DNA of 64,000 bases, from the NCBI GenBank assembly GCA_033819885.1, contig JAQYUZ010000040.1, positions 62,001 to 126,000 of the forward strand, given 5' to 3'. This DNA comes from Microbotryomycetes sp. JL201 (Eukaryota > Basidiomycota > Microbotryomycetes). This document shows positions 11,848 to 23,943 of this stretch, piece after piece (the stretch's first letter is position 1; the number at the start of each line of letters is the position of its first letter). The position numbers were made by a program, and so were the translations under genes. The notes beneath the pieces are model-generated. The model had not been told where the DNA came from, did not search any database, and saw nothing but the letters and a program-made list of their open reading frames with translations.

Positions 11848-13118
11848 AACAGCTTTACTCGCCCAGAGTTTGTGGGACACGATCTCCATATTCCCTCTGC
11901 GCCGCGCGCGAGCACGTCAAGTGCATTTCTTGAGTACAAAATTTAATCACTTCTTCATTCGTGGTCCTCATGACACGTACATTTGCGTAGAAGACAAGAC
12001 AACTGGCCCCAGCGAAAATGCCGGGGCTCAGGACGTTCCGGGGCGAGACGGGCTGCACTCAATACCAGTCTGCAGCACTTCTTGTCCCTTTGCACTGCAT
12101 TGCATCATGTTGAGGATATATAAAGTCCAGCAGAACGCGCCACCAATACACAACACATGTTGTGCTTTGATATACACACGCTCTTTGACTCGAAGTCCTC
12201 TATCCGAGCTGTTAGAGAAAAGAAAGTCTCGGCGGAGGAGATTTTCTCTCGCGGCATACAGCTGGGATTGGATCGTTCAACACTAGGACGACGCTTGCTG
12301 TCGACGGAGCAACGTGATTCAGCCGCGCTTGAACGGGTGCCGAAAACCCCATGGCTTCCGAATTTGTGCTGCCGAATTTCACACGTGTGTTTGCGATGAC
12401 GTGAACGTTTCGGGGGCCGCGCCGACCGAAGGCGCACTCGTTCAGCTGAGGCTGCTCGTTGTCTGGCGATTGGCGAGACGGCTAGCGTGCTGTTCAATCA
12501 CATAGATGTATGTGGCTCAGGCAAAGTACACACCAGAGTCATTGGGATGATGCCGAATACTCGGCTTCTCACCACCCAAAATAAATTGGGGGCCCCGTCG
12601 TTCGTATGTTGTTTTTGGGTTGCAAACTGTCACGTTACTCATTAGTGCTTCGGGCGGGTGTAACTTTCCAAGCAGTGATGCAATATGGAACCTGTCCGCA
12701 TTGCTCTGCCGCACACCGAGCAGAGCCGTGCTCAAAAAAATACCGAGCCGTCTCGCTGCCTGCGGCGCCGAGGCGTCGGTGTTTTGACAGCGTCGGTTCG
12801 GCCGCAACCCAAAAGTTGATTGTGCGAGCAAACCTCTTTTGCTTCTGTTTTACACCAGCAGTCGGACTCGTGTACGGCACGTCGACGGCCTCTTGACATT
12901 TGTGTACACGACTTTGGCGCCCTTATCGGACCACTCGACACTCGCGCCCCCGCGTCCGAGACAGCGCCGCGTTCGGACCCCCCTTTTTTTCGAGATTTGG
13001 CCAGCCTCGCTCTTCGGCGCCCCCTTCTTTTCTCTTCACCTCGCCTTGGTCTTGGTCGCCCCGACAGTTCGACAGTCTCACTCTACCACCAGAGTAGTCA
13101 GTCGTACCCTTCGACACC
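11848..13118. other. intergenic upstream of the H+-ATPase gene
   Basis: About 1.27 kb. It includes a TATA-like element (gatatataaag, about 12115-12126) and, from about 12950 to 13100, a CT-rich stretch typical of leaders of highly expressed fungal genes. A possible small ORF at 12157-12399 is discussed under findings. No recognised gene. Confidence 0.5.
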
Positions 13119-16100
13119 ATGTCGGCGCCCGAGAACGAGAAGACGACCGACACAACGGCCACGGCCCCCGCCGCTGGCGCACCCGCCGCTGCTGCCGACG
13201 CTTCTGCTGCCCAAGAGGAGCCCAAGAAGCGCAACTTTGACAAGACTTTTGAGGAAGAGACCGAGTGAGTTGTGTGATGGCACGAGCCTGTCGCCAACCT
13301 CTGACAAGCTCGAGCGCGCGCTCCTCGTCCGCTCTAGGAAAAAGCATGCTCTTGTCGACATGAGCACGATTCAGTTGACGGCAGAAGACTTGTACGACAA
13401 GGAAAAAGGTACGCAGACGCCCTTTGTCGCCTTTTCCTGCCCGTACGTGCCAGCATCGGACATCAGCTGACCAATCGATCAACTTGCGTTGTTGCTTGCC
13501 GCGCCTGTGCCTTGCTACACCAACAGTCGACCTCGAGCAGGTTGTTCTTGACGACGTCTGGACTCTGCTGCAGTGAGTCTGTTGCATCATGTTATGTCAC
13601 GGGCGCCGTGTCCGCGGCCCGTCGCTCAACTTGCGCGCGGCTTGTTTTTGATTGGGCGCGGGCGACCGAGAAGCGCGGCACCACCCTTGCGGGCTGCCGC
13701 TGCCAGCATTTGTGCTCAATTTCCACCACAGTTACAATCTCACGTGCTGACCAACGTTGTGTTGTGATCTCAGATGCAAGGAAGAGGGTTTGACGGACGA
13801 CGAGGCTGCCCGCCGTCGCGAGATCTTCGGCGCCAACAAGCTCGAGCACAAGGAAACATCGGCCATCCTCCAGTTCCTTTCGTAAGTTACTTCTACGTCT
13901 TCACATTGCTGTTCTCGCAGCCTCCTTTTTCCTTGTGCCGCGACAGAATGGCCTTGCCGATCTGAGTGTATGCGCTTGAGGGCCTTTGGCCACGTGCCGC
14001 TCACGGCCGGGACCAAAAAGTCCGATGCGGTCTCGAGTCCAAGAAAATCGAGATTGGGGCTGCGGGGATTGTGGTGGTGTTGTAGTACATCCACAAAATC
14101 ACGAGAGCTGACCAGCCCAATCATGGACACAGCTTCATGTGGAACCCTCTCTCGTGGGTCATGGAAGGTGCTGCTCTCGTCGCCATCGCCTTGTCCAACG
14201 GTGGCGGTCGCCCTCCGGATTGGCAAGATTTCGTCGGTATTGTCCTCCTCTTGTTCGTCAACTCTGCCATCGGTTTCTACGAGGAACGCTCAGCCGGTAA
14301 TGCCGTCAAGGCACTGATGGAGTCGCTCGCACCCAAGGCCAAGTGCCGCCGCAACGGCGAATGGCGCGAGATCGAATCTGCCGACCTCGTCCCTGGTGAT
14401 GTCATCTCGTTCAAGATTGGCGACATTGTCCCTGCCGATTGCCGCCTGTACGACGCCATCAACGTCTCGATTGATCAGGCCGGTCTCACTGGCGAGTCGC
14501 TGCCCCAGAGCAAGAAAGTCGGCGACCAATGCTTCTCGTCGTCCATCTGCAAGCAAGGTGAAGCTGAGGGTGTTGTCATCGCCACCGGTGCCAACACTTT
14601 CTTCGGCCGCGCTGCCTCGCTCGTCGGCGCCGACGACGACTCGACCGGCCACTTGCAAAAGATTTTGGCTCAGATCGGTCTCTTCTGCCTGTGCTCGATT
14701 GGTATCTTCATCGTCCTCGAAATCGTCATTCTGTACCCCCGCTTCAAGTACTCGTACCGCCGCGGTCTCGACAACATCCTCGTTCTCTTGATCGGTGGTA
14801 TTCCAATTGCCATGCCGACTGTCTTGTCCGTCACACTCGCCGTCGGTGCCCAGCAACTTGCCAAGTACAAGGCCATCGTCACCCGTATCACAGCTATCGA
14901 GGAGTTGGCCGGTGTCACCATCTTGTGCTCTGACAAGACCGGCACATTGACGACCAACAAGCTCACGATCGACATGTCCACCTTAAAGACGTACTCGACT
15001 CTGTCTAAGGAGCAAGTCATCCTCTATGCCGCCTACGCCTCACGCACGGAGAACCAAGACGCCATCGACACTTGTGTTACCGGCGCCCTCGGCTCGGTTG
15101 CCGACGCTCGCAAGGGTATCAAGTTGCTCGACTTCAAACCGTTCAACCCTGTCGACAAGCGTACCGAAATCACCTACACTGTTGATGAGACTGGCAAGAT
15201 GATGCGTGTCACCAAGGGCATGACTGTGAGTGCGATTTATCGTTTGCGTCTGCGAACTGCGACTGACGCATTTGATCACAGGGTATCATTATCGAGCTTT
15301 GCACGCGCAACAAGACCAAGGAAGTCGAGGACCAGCTTGAGAAGGACGTTGAAGAGTTCGCCTCGCGTGGTCTCCGTGCCCTTGCTGTCGCCTACGAGAA
15401 CGTTCCTTCTGGTCAGGTTGACCAACCTGGTGACGGTTTTGAGCTCATCGGTCTGCTCGCCATCTTTGATCCCCCTCGTGACGACACCAAGAGCACCATT
15501 GACGAGGCCCAGGCACTCGGCGTCAAGGTCAAGATGGTCACTGGTGACCAGCTCGCTATCGCCAAGGAAACCGGCCGCCGTCTCGGCCTCGGTGACCACA
15601 TGTACCCGGCCAAGGTTCTGCAGTCTGGCGGATTCCCTACAGACGGCAAGCACGCGACACTCGACGAGATGATCCTTGACGCCGACGGCTTCGCTGGTGT
15701 CTTCCCCGAGCACAAGTACGAGATCGTCAAGCGTCTGCAAGCTCTTGGCCACTTGTGCGCCATGACTGGTGACGGTGCCAACGACGCTCCTGCTCTGTCC
15801 CGTGCCAATGTCGGTATCGCCGTCGAGGGTGCCACCGATGCCGCCCGCGGTGCCGCCGACATTGTCTTGACCGAACCCGGCTTGTCAACGATCGTTCACG
15901 CCATTCGTCAGTCGCGTATCATCTTCCAACGCATGCGCAACTACTCGATCTACGCCTGCGCCGTCACCATCCGTATCGTCGTCGGCTTCGCCGTCATGGC
16001 TTTCGCGTTCCAGTTCGACTTCCCTCCCTTCATGGTGCTTATCATTGCGCTCCTCAACGACGGTACCATCATGACGTTGTCCGTCGACCGTGTCTTGCCT

Positions 16101-16863
16101 TCGATGACGCCCGACTCTTGGGACTTGGGCGAGATTTTCGCCTATGCTATTGCTTACGGTCTGTACCTCGCCGTTTCGACTATTGCCCTGTACCTCATGG
16201 TTGTCAACACGACTTTCTGCTCGGACAAGTTTGGCGTCGAGAACATTACCGAGGCCAACGACCCCAAGCTGCACATGATCATCTACTTGCAGGTCGCCCA
16301 GATTTCGCAGGCTCTGGTGAGTCGCGACCGACTGCGCGTTGTTTTGCGAGCTTTGTGCTGACTGTCCTCTCATCATCCAGATCTTTGTCACTCGTTCGCA
16401 CGGCTTCTTCTTCTTGGAGCGTCCTTCGGTGGCGCTGTTCCTGGCATTCTGCCTGGCTCAACTCATTTCGTCCATCATTGCCGCATACGCCGACTGGGGC
16501 TTCTCGGCCGTCGAGGGCATCTCGGGTGGCTACATTGGCATTGTCTGGATCTGGAACATTGTCTGGTTCATGCCGCTCGACTTCATCAAGTTTGGCACTC
16601 GCTTCCTCATCAGGCGCTGGAACGCCTACCGCGGCAAGAATTTGCCATCGGGCATCAAGCACGTCGACGAGGGTGTTCCGTTGTCGCGAACCCAGTCACG
16701 CCACGAGTCGCTCTACTCTAACCGCGTCTCGTTCCTCAAGCGTGCCCAGGCGTCCGTCGGTCTCGGCAAGAAGGTCAGCATCTCGAACAACGATTTGCAA
16801 CGCATTGGCTCTCGACAAGCTTCTTCCGCTGGTGCCATGCTCCGGGCTTCTTCGAACCACTGA
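13119..16863 (+). CDS. PMA1: plasma-membrane H+-ATPase (P3A-type)
   Basis: Seven exons (13119-13264, 13338-13408, 13527-13572, 13774-13881, 14133-15225, 15282-16316, 16381-16863) give 993 residues. The protein pumps protons out of the cell using ATP and sets the membrane potential that drives nutrient uptake. Diagnostic motifs are LTGES at about residue 242, the phosphorylated aspartate in CSDKTGTLT at about 390, VKMVTGDQ and MTGDGANDAPAL. Ten transmembrane segments are expected, with a dense hydrophobic block after the hinge. The Ala-rich N-terminus (about 45 residues before the KKHALVDMS block) is longer than in budding yeast. The Ser/Arg-rich C-terminal tail (RIGSRQASS) fits the autoinhibitory domain. 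Codon use is strongly C-ending, as in highly expressed genes. The fourth intron (13882-14132, 251 nt) is unusually long here. Confidence 0.96.
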
Positions 16864-18450
16864 GCGTACCATGCAAACCCAATAGAAACCGCTCTCGATT
16901 AATTTCTTCTCCTTTTCCCCTTGTCGCGCGAAATAGCTTCTATTTCTTTTCTTCCCAGATCGCGCGACTACTTGTGCATTTCTATTCGCAAATTTACCCA
17001 AACTCGCCTACTTGCAGAGCAGCTGTGAAAAATTTCGTGGATTCTTTCGAAGCTGTAAACGTCTCCCGGACCTTGGTCGGTGAGCGATGTGACGGCGTCT
17101 GCGCACATTCGAAAGGCAAGCAGGCGCACCCATGCACTCATTGGCGCGGTCCTACAGCGCCCTTCGTCTGACCACTCAACGCCGCCTGTCGCACGGATGG
17201 ACGGGTGCGAATATGCGTGCGGTTAGGGACGGTGCGTTTCGCCAAAGAAAGGTTCAAGAAGAAACAAAGGCGTTGTCACCCAAAAAGCTTGCTTGCGTCC
17301 TGTTTTCCCGTCCTAAGATTCGTTGCCTGTTTCTTTTTTTTCCACACGCTCCTGGTCTGCTGTGTACGGTTCGAGGTTTTGATTGTTTTGATTGTCCTTT
17401 ATGTCGCATTTGCGTGGTATAGGCTCTTCACCCGCCGCCCGGCCTCCAGCGGAAGTGGCAAAACCAGCCGACTCCTCCTCTCTCTCTTACTATTCTAAAA
17501 TCTCACTGATCTTGATCTTCAATAGCAAAAGCAATCTTTACAACTCTCCCGTACGTTGTTTGCGTTTTTTTTTTCTTTTTTTTTCTTTTTTTTTCTTTTT
17601 CGTTCGAGCAGTCTGTCATGTCTCGCCCAATTGCCGAGCTCACGTTTCGCCACTGCAGCGAGACAGCGCTGCCTCCTTAAATGTGCAATATACAGCAAGG
17701 CTATAGCTGTCTTTGCACCCTGTCATTCTGTTTGCAATCGTATAATGCACCAATGATGGCGGAGACTCATGTTCTCTTGCATTGCTTGTACCGAGCATTT
17801 GCACGCTGTCGATGTCTCGAGTTCCGCTCCTTGACTGTGAATCGCCTTGTGATCACATTCACCGCGTTTCAGCCTTTTAGTAACGTGCGAACGAGGACGT
17901 CAAGGCCCATTTGCCCAAGCGGGGGCGCAGGGCCCACCGAAATCCACCGGGCATTCGAGCAACAGAAAATTACTCTGGACGTCGGTCCTTGTTTGCACGG
18001 AGCACACGATAAGCGACAGGATCTGCCCGCCAACGGTCATTGTGCAGGTTGTGCTCACGAGCGCGACCCTGTGACGCCATTGCTCGTTTCTGGAAGGGTC
18101 CGGTTTCGAAAATTGAAAACGCGCGCGCGAGACAGCTGGAAGGCACCGCAACGAACACGCGCTTCGTCTTTCTGCACCACAGCTCTTGCTCCAGCGCCAC
18201 CCGAGTCAATCGACGTCTTCGACCAGCTGAATAGTTGCCACCCGTCCGCTGTGGCCGTCGAACATCCTTGCGGGTCTTGCCGTCGCCTTGTTTGAACAGA
18301 CTGGGCTCCGCGCGCGTGCGCTTACTGCCTGCCCGACCGCCTGCTTGCCTGTGCGCGCGCCCGCCCGCCCGCCGATCTCGAGCAGTCGAGCGCCGCACCC
18401 GGTGATCGAGTGCCGTCCACGCGACTTACGACCTGACAAGATTGTTCAAT
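16864..18450. other. long intergenic region upstream of white-collar-1 gene
   Basis: About 1.6 kb with no recognised coding exon. It holds the 3' region of the ATPase gene, a T-rich microsatellite (17565-17600) and, near the next gene, GC-rich CCCG repeats around 18355-18375. Its length, against gaps of 80-600 bp elsewhere in the window, suggests a complex promoter or a long leader for the photoreceptor gene. Confidence 0.5.
17565..17600. repeat. T-rich microsatellite (T8-9 C units)
   Basis: Three to four runs of eight or nine T separated by single C. Probably a simple repeat; may act as a nucleosome-depleting poly(dA:dT) tract. Confidence 0.85.
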
Positions 18451-21400
18451 ATGAGCACATCAACATCTGACGCGTACTGGCATGGCGTCGATGACGAGCT
18501 GGGCGACGGTCTGACGGCATTGCGAGGCTACTCGCCCGCGCCGACGCACGGCCATCCACTCCTCGCCCGCCAGGCCTCTACAGACAATCAGCAGCAGCTG
18601 CAGACGACGAGTGCGTCCAACACATACGGCCTCAGCCCAAGCGCGTTCGACCCTGGCGCGCTGTCGTCGCAATTCATGATGCCCAGGTTCGCCACGGGCG
18701 GCCCCGGCGACGCGTTCGGCTACCCAGGCGTCGCCGTCGCTCAAGGAGGAAGGTGAGCATGGTGCACGATGAGTTGGCGAGATTATTGCTGCCATGACGC
18801 TGACGCTTGCCACTGTAGCACACTGTACGACTCGCTCAAGCCGCAAACGTTTGCGCCTTCGACGCCGTCGAGCGTTTTCGCGTTTGCAACACAGCAGCAG
18901 CAGTCGCTTCATGCACACGAGTCAAAGCAGCATCATCAGGGGCAGCAGCACCGCGGCGCGCCTGTGGCATCGACCAGCAGCCAGCCGTTCTCGAGACTGT
19001 CGACTGCCGCAGTCGACCCCGCACAGCAGTCATCACGGCAGCAGCAAACCGTGTTTGGCTTGCAGGGGATCGACCCCACTCTGAGCACTGGTCCAATCTA
19101 TGCACCATACGGCTCGTCCGTCATCTCTGTCAATCAACAAGCTCAGGCAAGCGGGTTCAAGATGCCGCCACTCGGCATCACCTTGCCACCGACCACGCCC
19201 GCGACGCAGACATTCAACCCAACTAGCATGGGCTTGCCCGCGCCACCCTCAAATGGCTCCAGTAACAACTTTGCCGGCTTGTATTCGTCGAGCGGGTTCG
19301 ACATGCTCGGTGTTTTGGCGCGCGTCGCTGCCAGGCCAAACCCGCAACTCCAGATTGGTGCCGTCGACACGAGTTGCGCGTTCCTTGTCGTTGACGCTCG
19401 CAAATGGGATCAACCAATTGTTTTTGCATCAGACACGTTCACGCGCATGACGGGGTACAGATCAGACGAAATCATCGGTCGCAACTGTCAGTGGCGGCGC
19501 TATGCGAATGGTCTGAGCTTTGCTGACCCCTGAACTTTGTTCAGGCCGCTTTTTGCAATCTCCGGATGGCATCACTCAGCAGGGCACGCCCCGCAAGTAC
19601 ACCGACAGCAATGCAGCTGTACGTGCTTTCTCTCCCGCACATTTTCCTCTTCGCACGTTTCTGACACATTTGGCAACAGTGGCACATGCGAACTCATATT
19701 GCCGCAGGCAAAGAATCGCAGTCTTCACTGATCAACTACAAAAAGGATGGCAAGCCATTTATTAACCTCGTCACAATGTGAGCGTGCTCCTGAACCCTGA
19801 AGCACGTATTCTGAGCTGAACGTGTCTTTGACCTGCAGCGTTCCCATCACATGGGATACGGACGATATCGCCTACTTTGTTGGATTCCAAGTTGGTGAGT
19901 GTCGTCAAGCCTACAATCGCAAGCAGTTGCTGATGCAATGCCCTCAGATCTTGTCGAGCAACCCAACGCGATTCTTGACCGCATGAAAGATGGCACTTAT
20001 GTCATCAACTACACCTTGACGGCTCAGGTTGCACGCGCACCGACCACGACCGTCAACATGCAGACGATCGAGCCAGAGGCGATCGAGGACAGTGCAACTT
20101 GGGACGCTGAACAAGCTGTCGCTTTGCCGGGCGCGCAGCAGATCCTTGGCTCAGGATACACAGGCGCATACAGCAGTACGAATACGTCGACTGCCAACCA
20201 GGATTTGTCAGATTATACAGAGCAACAAGCACTCGATTTAGTCGCCGCTGCGGGTGTTGACGCACTCGAGACCGAAGCCGACAAGCGCGTGTTTCACAAG
20301 TTCTTGCTCGGTCAAGCAACAGACTTTGTCCACGTCCTGTCACTCAAGGGATCGTTCCTTTACTGCTCGCCCAGCTGCGCATCCGTTCTCGAGTATCAGC
20401 CTGGCGAACTAATTGGGAAGACGCTTCCGACGTTGTGCCACCCCTCGGACGTCGTGCCGGTCATGCGGCTGCTCAAAGATTGCAGCACGCCATCAAACTC
20501 AACGGTGAGCCTGCTGTACCGAATCCGACGCAAGCACTCGGGCTACGTGTGGCTCGAGGCGTCCGGCAAGCTGCACATCGAGCCAGGAAAAGGACGCAAG
20601 TGCGTCATTTTTGTCGGTCGACCTCGCGAAGTCTTCAAGATGTCGTGGAACGATATTCGACAGGCGGGCGGCGTGGGCGACACAGAGTTCTGGATGAACC
20701 TGTCGCAAAAAGGTACAGTTTTGGCGGCCACAGGCGCCATCGAGACTGTACTTGGTCACTCGTCCGAGACCATCATTGGCGAGACGCTGTTTTCACTTGT
20801 GTTGCCGGAGTTCCGCGTGCCTGTATCGCAAGCGCTAGAGCAGTGCGCAAAGGGTACCGCGTCTGCCGTCCGGTACAAGATCAAGAGCAAGATTGGGTTT
20901 TCTGACGTCGTCACGCGATTCTACCCTCGGCGCATTGACGAGGTCGACGACCTCAGCCAACCCGCTGGCGCCGGGCCTTTCCACGTCCAAGTTCTCGCCC
21001 AGACGAACGAGTTCATCTCGGAGCAGCGCAAGGTTCACAGCGGTTTCGCGATCCAAGCGCCCGTGTACCCATACTTGACGGCGAGGTCTCCTTCGGCCGA
21101 CTCTACGTCTACCGGCGGAGATTCGGGCAAGAGCGGCGCGTGGCAAAGCACATTCAAGACGCTCCCTCATCCGAGCGCGCTCAGCGACAACGTATTTGAC
21201 GAACTCGAGTCGCGCCGACCAACCAGTTGGCAATTCGAGTTGCATCAGCTGCAAAATATCAATCGCAAGTTGCGCGAGGAGAAGGATCACTTGTTGTCAA
21301 TCAGTCGCAAGCGTGGACATGGCAGCATCGACAACATGTCGATCGTCAGCGGTTCGCGAAAGAAGCGTGGTTCGTCCGACGGAGGTTCGACGCGATCAAG

Positions 21401-21719
21401 CAAATCCAACGGCGGTCGTGGATGCGCCAACTGCGGCAAGATGGATTCCCCCGAGTAAGTCTGTTCTCATGCTGTGCATAGCGTTTGTGCTCATTCCAAT
21501 AACTTCAGGTGGAGAGCTGGTCCGACTGGTCAAAAGACACTCTGCAACGCGTGCGGTCTGCGTTGGGCCAAGAGCCAACGGCAAGCATCTGAGGCAACAG
21601 TCGCCGTCTCACAACAGTCGCCGCCGTCCATCACGAGCCCTGGCATTTCACCAGCCGATTTTAGCCAGTTCCAGCCCCTCGACATGATGGACACGAGCAT
21701 GGATTCGTCCGCTTGGTGA
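18451..21719 (+). CDS. WC-1: White collar-1-like blue-light photoreceptor and GATA factor
   Basis: Seven exons (18451-18752, 18819-19486, 19545-19618, 19680-19777, 19839-19894, 19948-21454, 21509-21719) give 971 residues. A LOV domain occupies about residues 285-400, with the flavin-binding cysteine in GRNCRFLQSPDG, whose codon is split by an intron, and RTHIAAGKE further on. Two more PAS domains follow at about 440-560 (TDFVHVLSLKG) and 580-690. Near the C-terminus (about 890-925) is a complete GATA zinc finger, CANCGKMDSPEW ... CNACGLRWAK. The N-terminal third is Gln/Ser-rich. The protein should sense blue light through FMN/FAD and activate transcription, usually with WC-2. Basidiomycete WC-1 proteins such as that of Cryptococcus lack the finger, so its presence is informative. 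Confidence 0.93.
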
Positions 21720-22442
21720 ACTTCGCCTGATATACGCACCTGCCTTCCCACACCGACCCGCTTTCAGCCCTACGAGTTGTTGTCATCACCCAACTAGTCA
21801 ATCACGCCTTGCTTCATCTTTCTGTGAATATGTCCAAAACACACCCTTGTCACTAGTAGTCTTGACCTTTCAATATCTTTTTCTTTCAGTGTGATTAGCT
21901 GTAGCTTTGCTCTCTCTCCTCTGCGGCCTTTGTCCGCTGCAGTGCGCTCTGAAAATACGAAGCAGTGTGTGACCATATTTTCCTTTGCCGTCCTTGGTGT
22001 GTCGCATTCATTGTCCCAACAAGTTAACGTTGGCGTGCATTCAAGCCTCCTCGCATGAGCTAAGAATGACGTCTCACAATGCGTTGGCTCAAAACAGCAA
22101 AGCGTACACGAATACTGAACTTGAAGCCTGATTATTCAATGTACAACTCAGTGTGCCGCTGCAGAGACACATGAAACTGAAATGCAGACGTGGTGTTTGC
22201 CGATCACATCCGTTGCAGCCAAGCTCTTGGCGTTGTGGCCTGTTCTGTCTGAGCGCGCTCGCTTTTGCCGGACTGAGACTGAAACGTGTTGCAGGCTGCG
22301 CGAGCGCGTCCAGGAGTCGCGATATCCCGAAACGGCGAAGCATAATTTCGAGCCACAAGTGACGCCGTTTCTTGCTTTGTTGCAAGTCGAGTGGCAGATT
22401 TTGAGATTTCTCTGTCAGCCGCCTGCAGAACGGTTGTACATC
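21720..22442. other. intergenic, 723 bp
   Basis: 3' region of the white-collar gene and promoter of the GH105/88-like gene. T-rich near 21870-21900; no feature recognised. Confidence 0.4.
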
Positions 22443-23802
22443 ATGCCAAGACGGGTCTCTGCCAGCGTTTTCGCGGTCGTAGCGCTGCTCGCGGTTGCCG
22501 CCCGGTCAACTTTCGCAGCCCCTGCAGGCGCCGGTCCACTGTTATCGTCGACAACCCTCAACAGAATCAAGTCTCAATTGCGTGCTCATGACACGGACAG
22601 GCAAGTTGCTCGTTGCTTTGCCAGATTGAACTGAGCTGAATGGCAGACAACTTTCGTCCGAAAGCTGGGTCGCCGGAACCGAAACCCAGGCTTTGCTCGA
22701 ACTCGACTTTCGAGACTTGTCCGTGTTTGCTTCAAACTTTACTTCAAGTGTTATCACTCCCGGCCCAGTTAACGATATCATCGCCGAATGGGCCGCCAAT
22801 CGGCCAGTCGGCCAAAAGCAAATGGCCGTCGTCGCAGGTGGTGCCGCTGCTGATCCAGCTTCTCTCGGTGGAGCATGGACCATCGCATCAAGAACCGTGA
22901 AAGACGCGGCAACGAAATCGTCGTACCGTCAAATCGTCAAGGACGAGATTGACTTTCAACTGTCCATCCAATCTCGTACTTTTGATGGCGCAATCAGCAT
23001 GCGACCAAATTCAGAACCGGTCCAGTTATGGAGCGACTACATGTCTATGGTGCCTCCGTTCTTGGCTTACTATGGCGTCGTCGCCCCAAACCAAAGCGCT
23101 CTCGACCAAGCGTATCAGCAATGTCAGCTGTACCGCAAGTATTTGAGGGATCCAACGACTGGCCTGTGGAAGCACGTGGTGCTTGGCTCATGGCAAGACA
23201 ATGGTCTGTGGGCTACAGGTGAATTCAATGTTCCCGCTTGCCGCGATAATGGTGAAAGCTGACCGGCAGTTGTTCGGGTCCAGGCAATGCATGGGCCGCA
23301 CATGGCATGACTCGAGTACTTGCAACAATCAAAAATTCTCGGTACGGCTCGTCTCAAGCATCACGTGTCGAAAATCTGCGACAGTGGACAGACGAAATTC
23401 TCGCCGCGTCGTTTTCCAAGCTCGCGGTAAGCGCAAAGATTACCACATTCCAGGCCAGCCCAGAATTCACTCACCGAACAATCCTTCGCTCACCAGCCTT
23501 CCGGACTCGTTCCCAACTATTTCGACAAGCCATTTACGTTCTCTGACCCGGCCGCGAGCGCGTTGTTGTGCGCCACTACTTTCAGACTCGCTTCACTTGG
23601 CTTGTCTCAAACTCCAACAAACATTCAAGCTGCGATACGGATCAGGCAAGCGGTCTTGTCTCGGATCGATTCGTCCACAGGTTGGGTGAACGGATGCGTC
23701 GACCCGATAAAATGGAACGTGCAGACAGATCAGTCGCCAGAGTCACTTGCATTCATTCTCATGATGGAATCCGCATTTCGCGATTTCATGGCTGTTGCAT
23801 AG
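22443..23802 (+). CDS. secreted six-hairpin glycoside hydrolase (GH105/GH88-like)
   Basis: Four exons (22443-22600, 22647-23218, 23284-23426, 23497-23802) give 392 residues. An N-terminal signal peptide (ASVFAVVALLAVAARSTFA) is followed by an alpha/alpha-barrel-type sequence with family-like blocks FDGAISMRPN, QLWSDYMSMVPPFLAYYG, GLWATGNAWAAHGMTR and PNYFDKPFTF. GH105 and GH88 enzymes hydrate unsaturated uronides from pectin or glycosaminoglycans; the substrate here is inferred only. The first intron (22601-22646) has a GC donor (GCAAGT), required to keep the frame. It is convergent with the EDC4-like gene, 141 bp apart. Confidence 0.78.
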
Positions 23803-23943
23803 AGCGCTCTCAGCATTCGTTAGCAACTTAGACAATCTGTGGCCATCGTACGTGCATTGCATACCCTACGTCGTTTTTCGTGATACTAGAAAGTGTTCAA
23901 CATGTGAAAAAAGAACTTCATACCCAACGTCGGAAAAGGAATA

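Noticed and set aside
14290-16391. Long open frames antisense to the H+-ATPase exons
   Set aside because: They mirror a C-ending codon-biased gene; no domain is recognisable and they vanish at the introns of the true gene.
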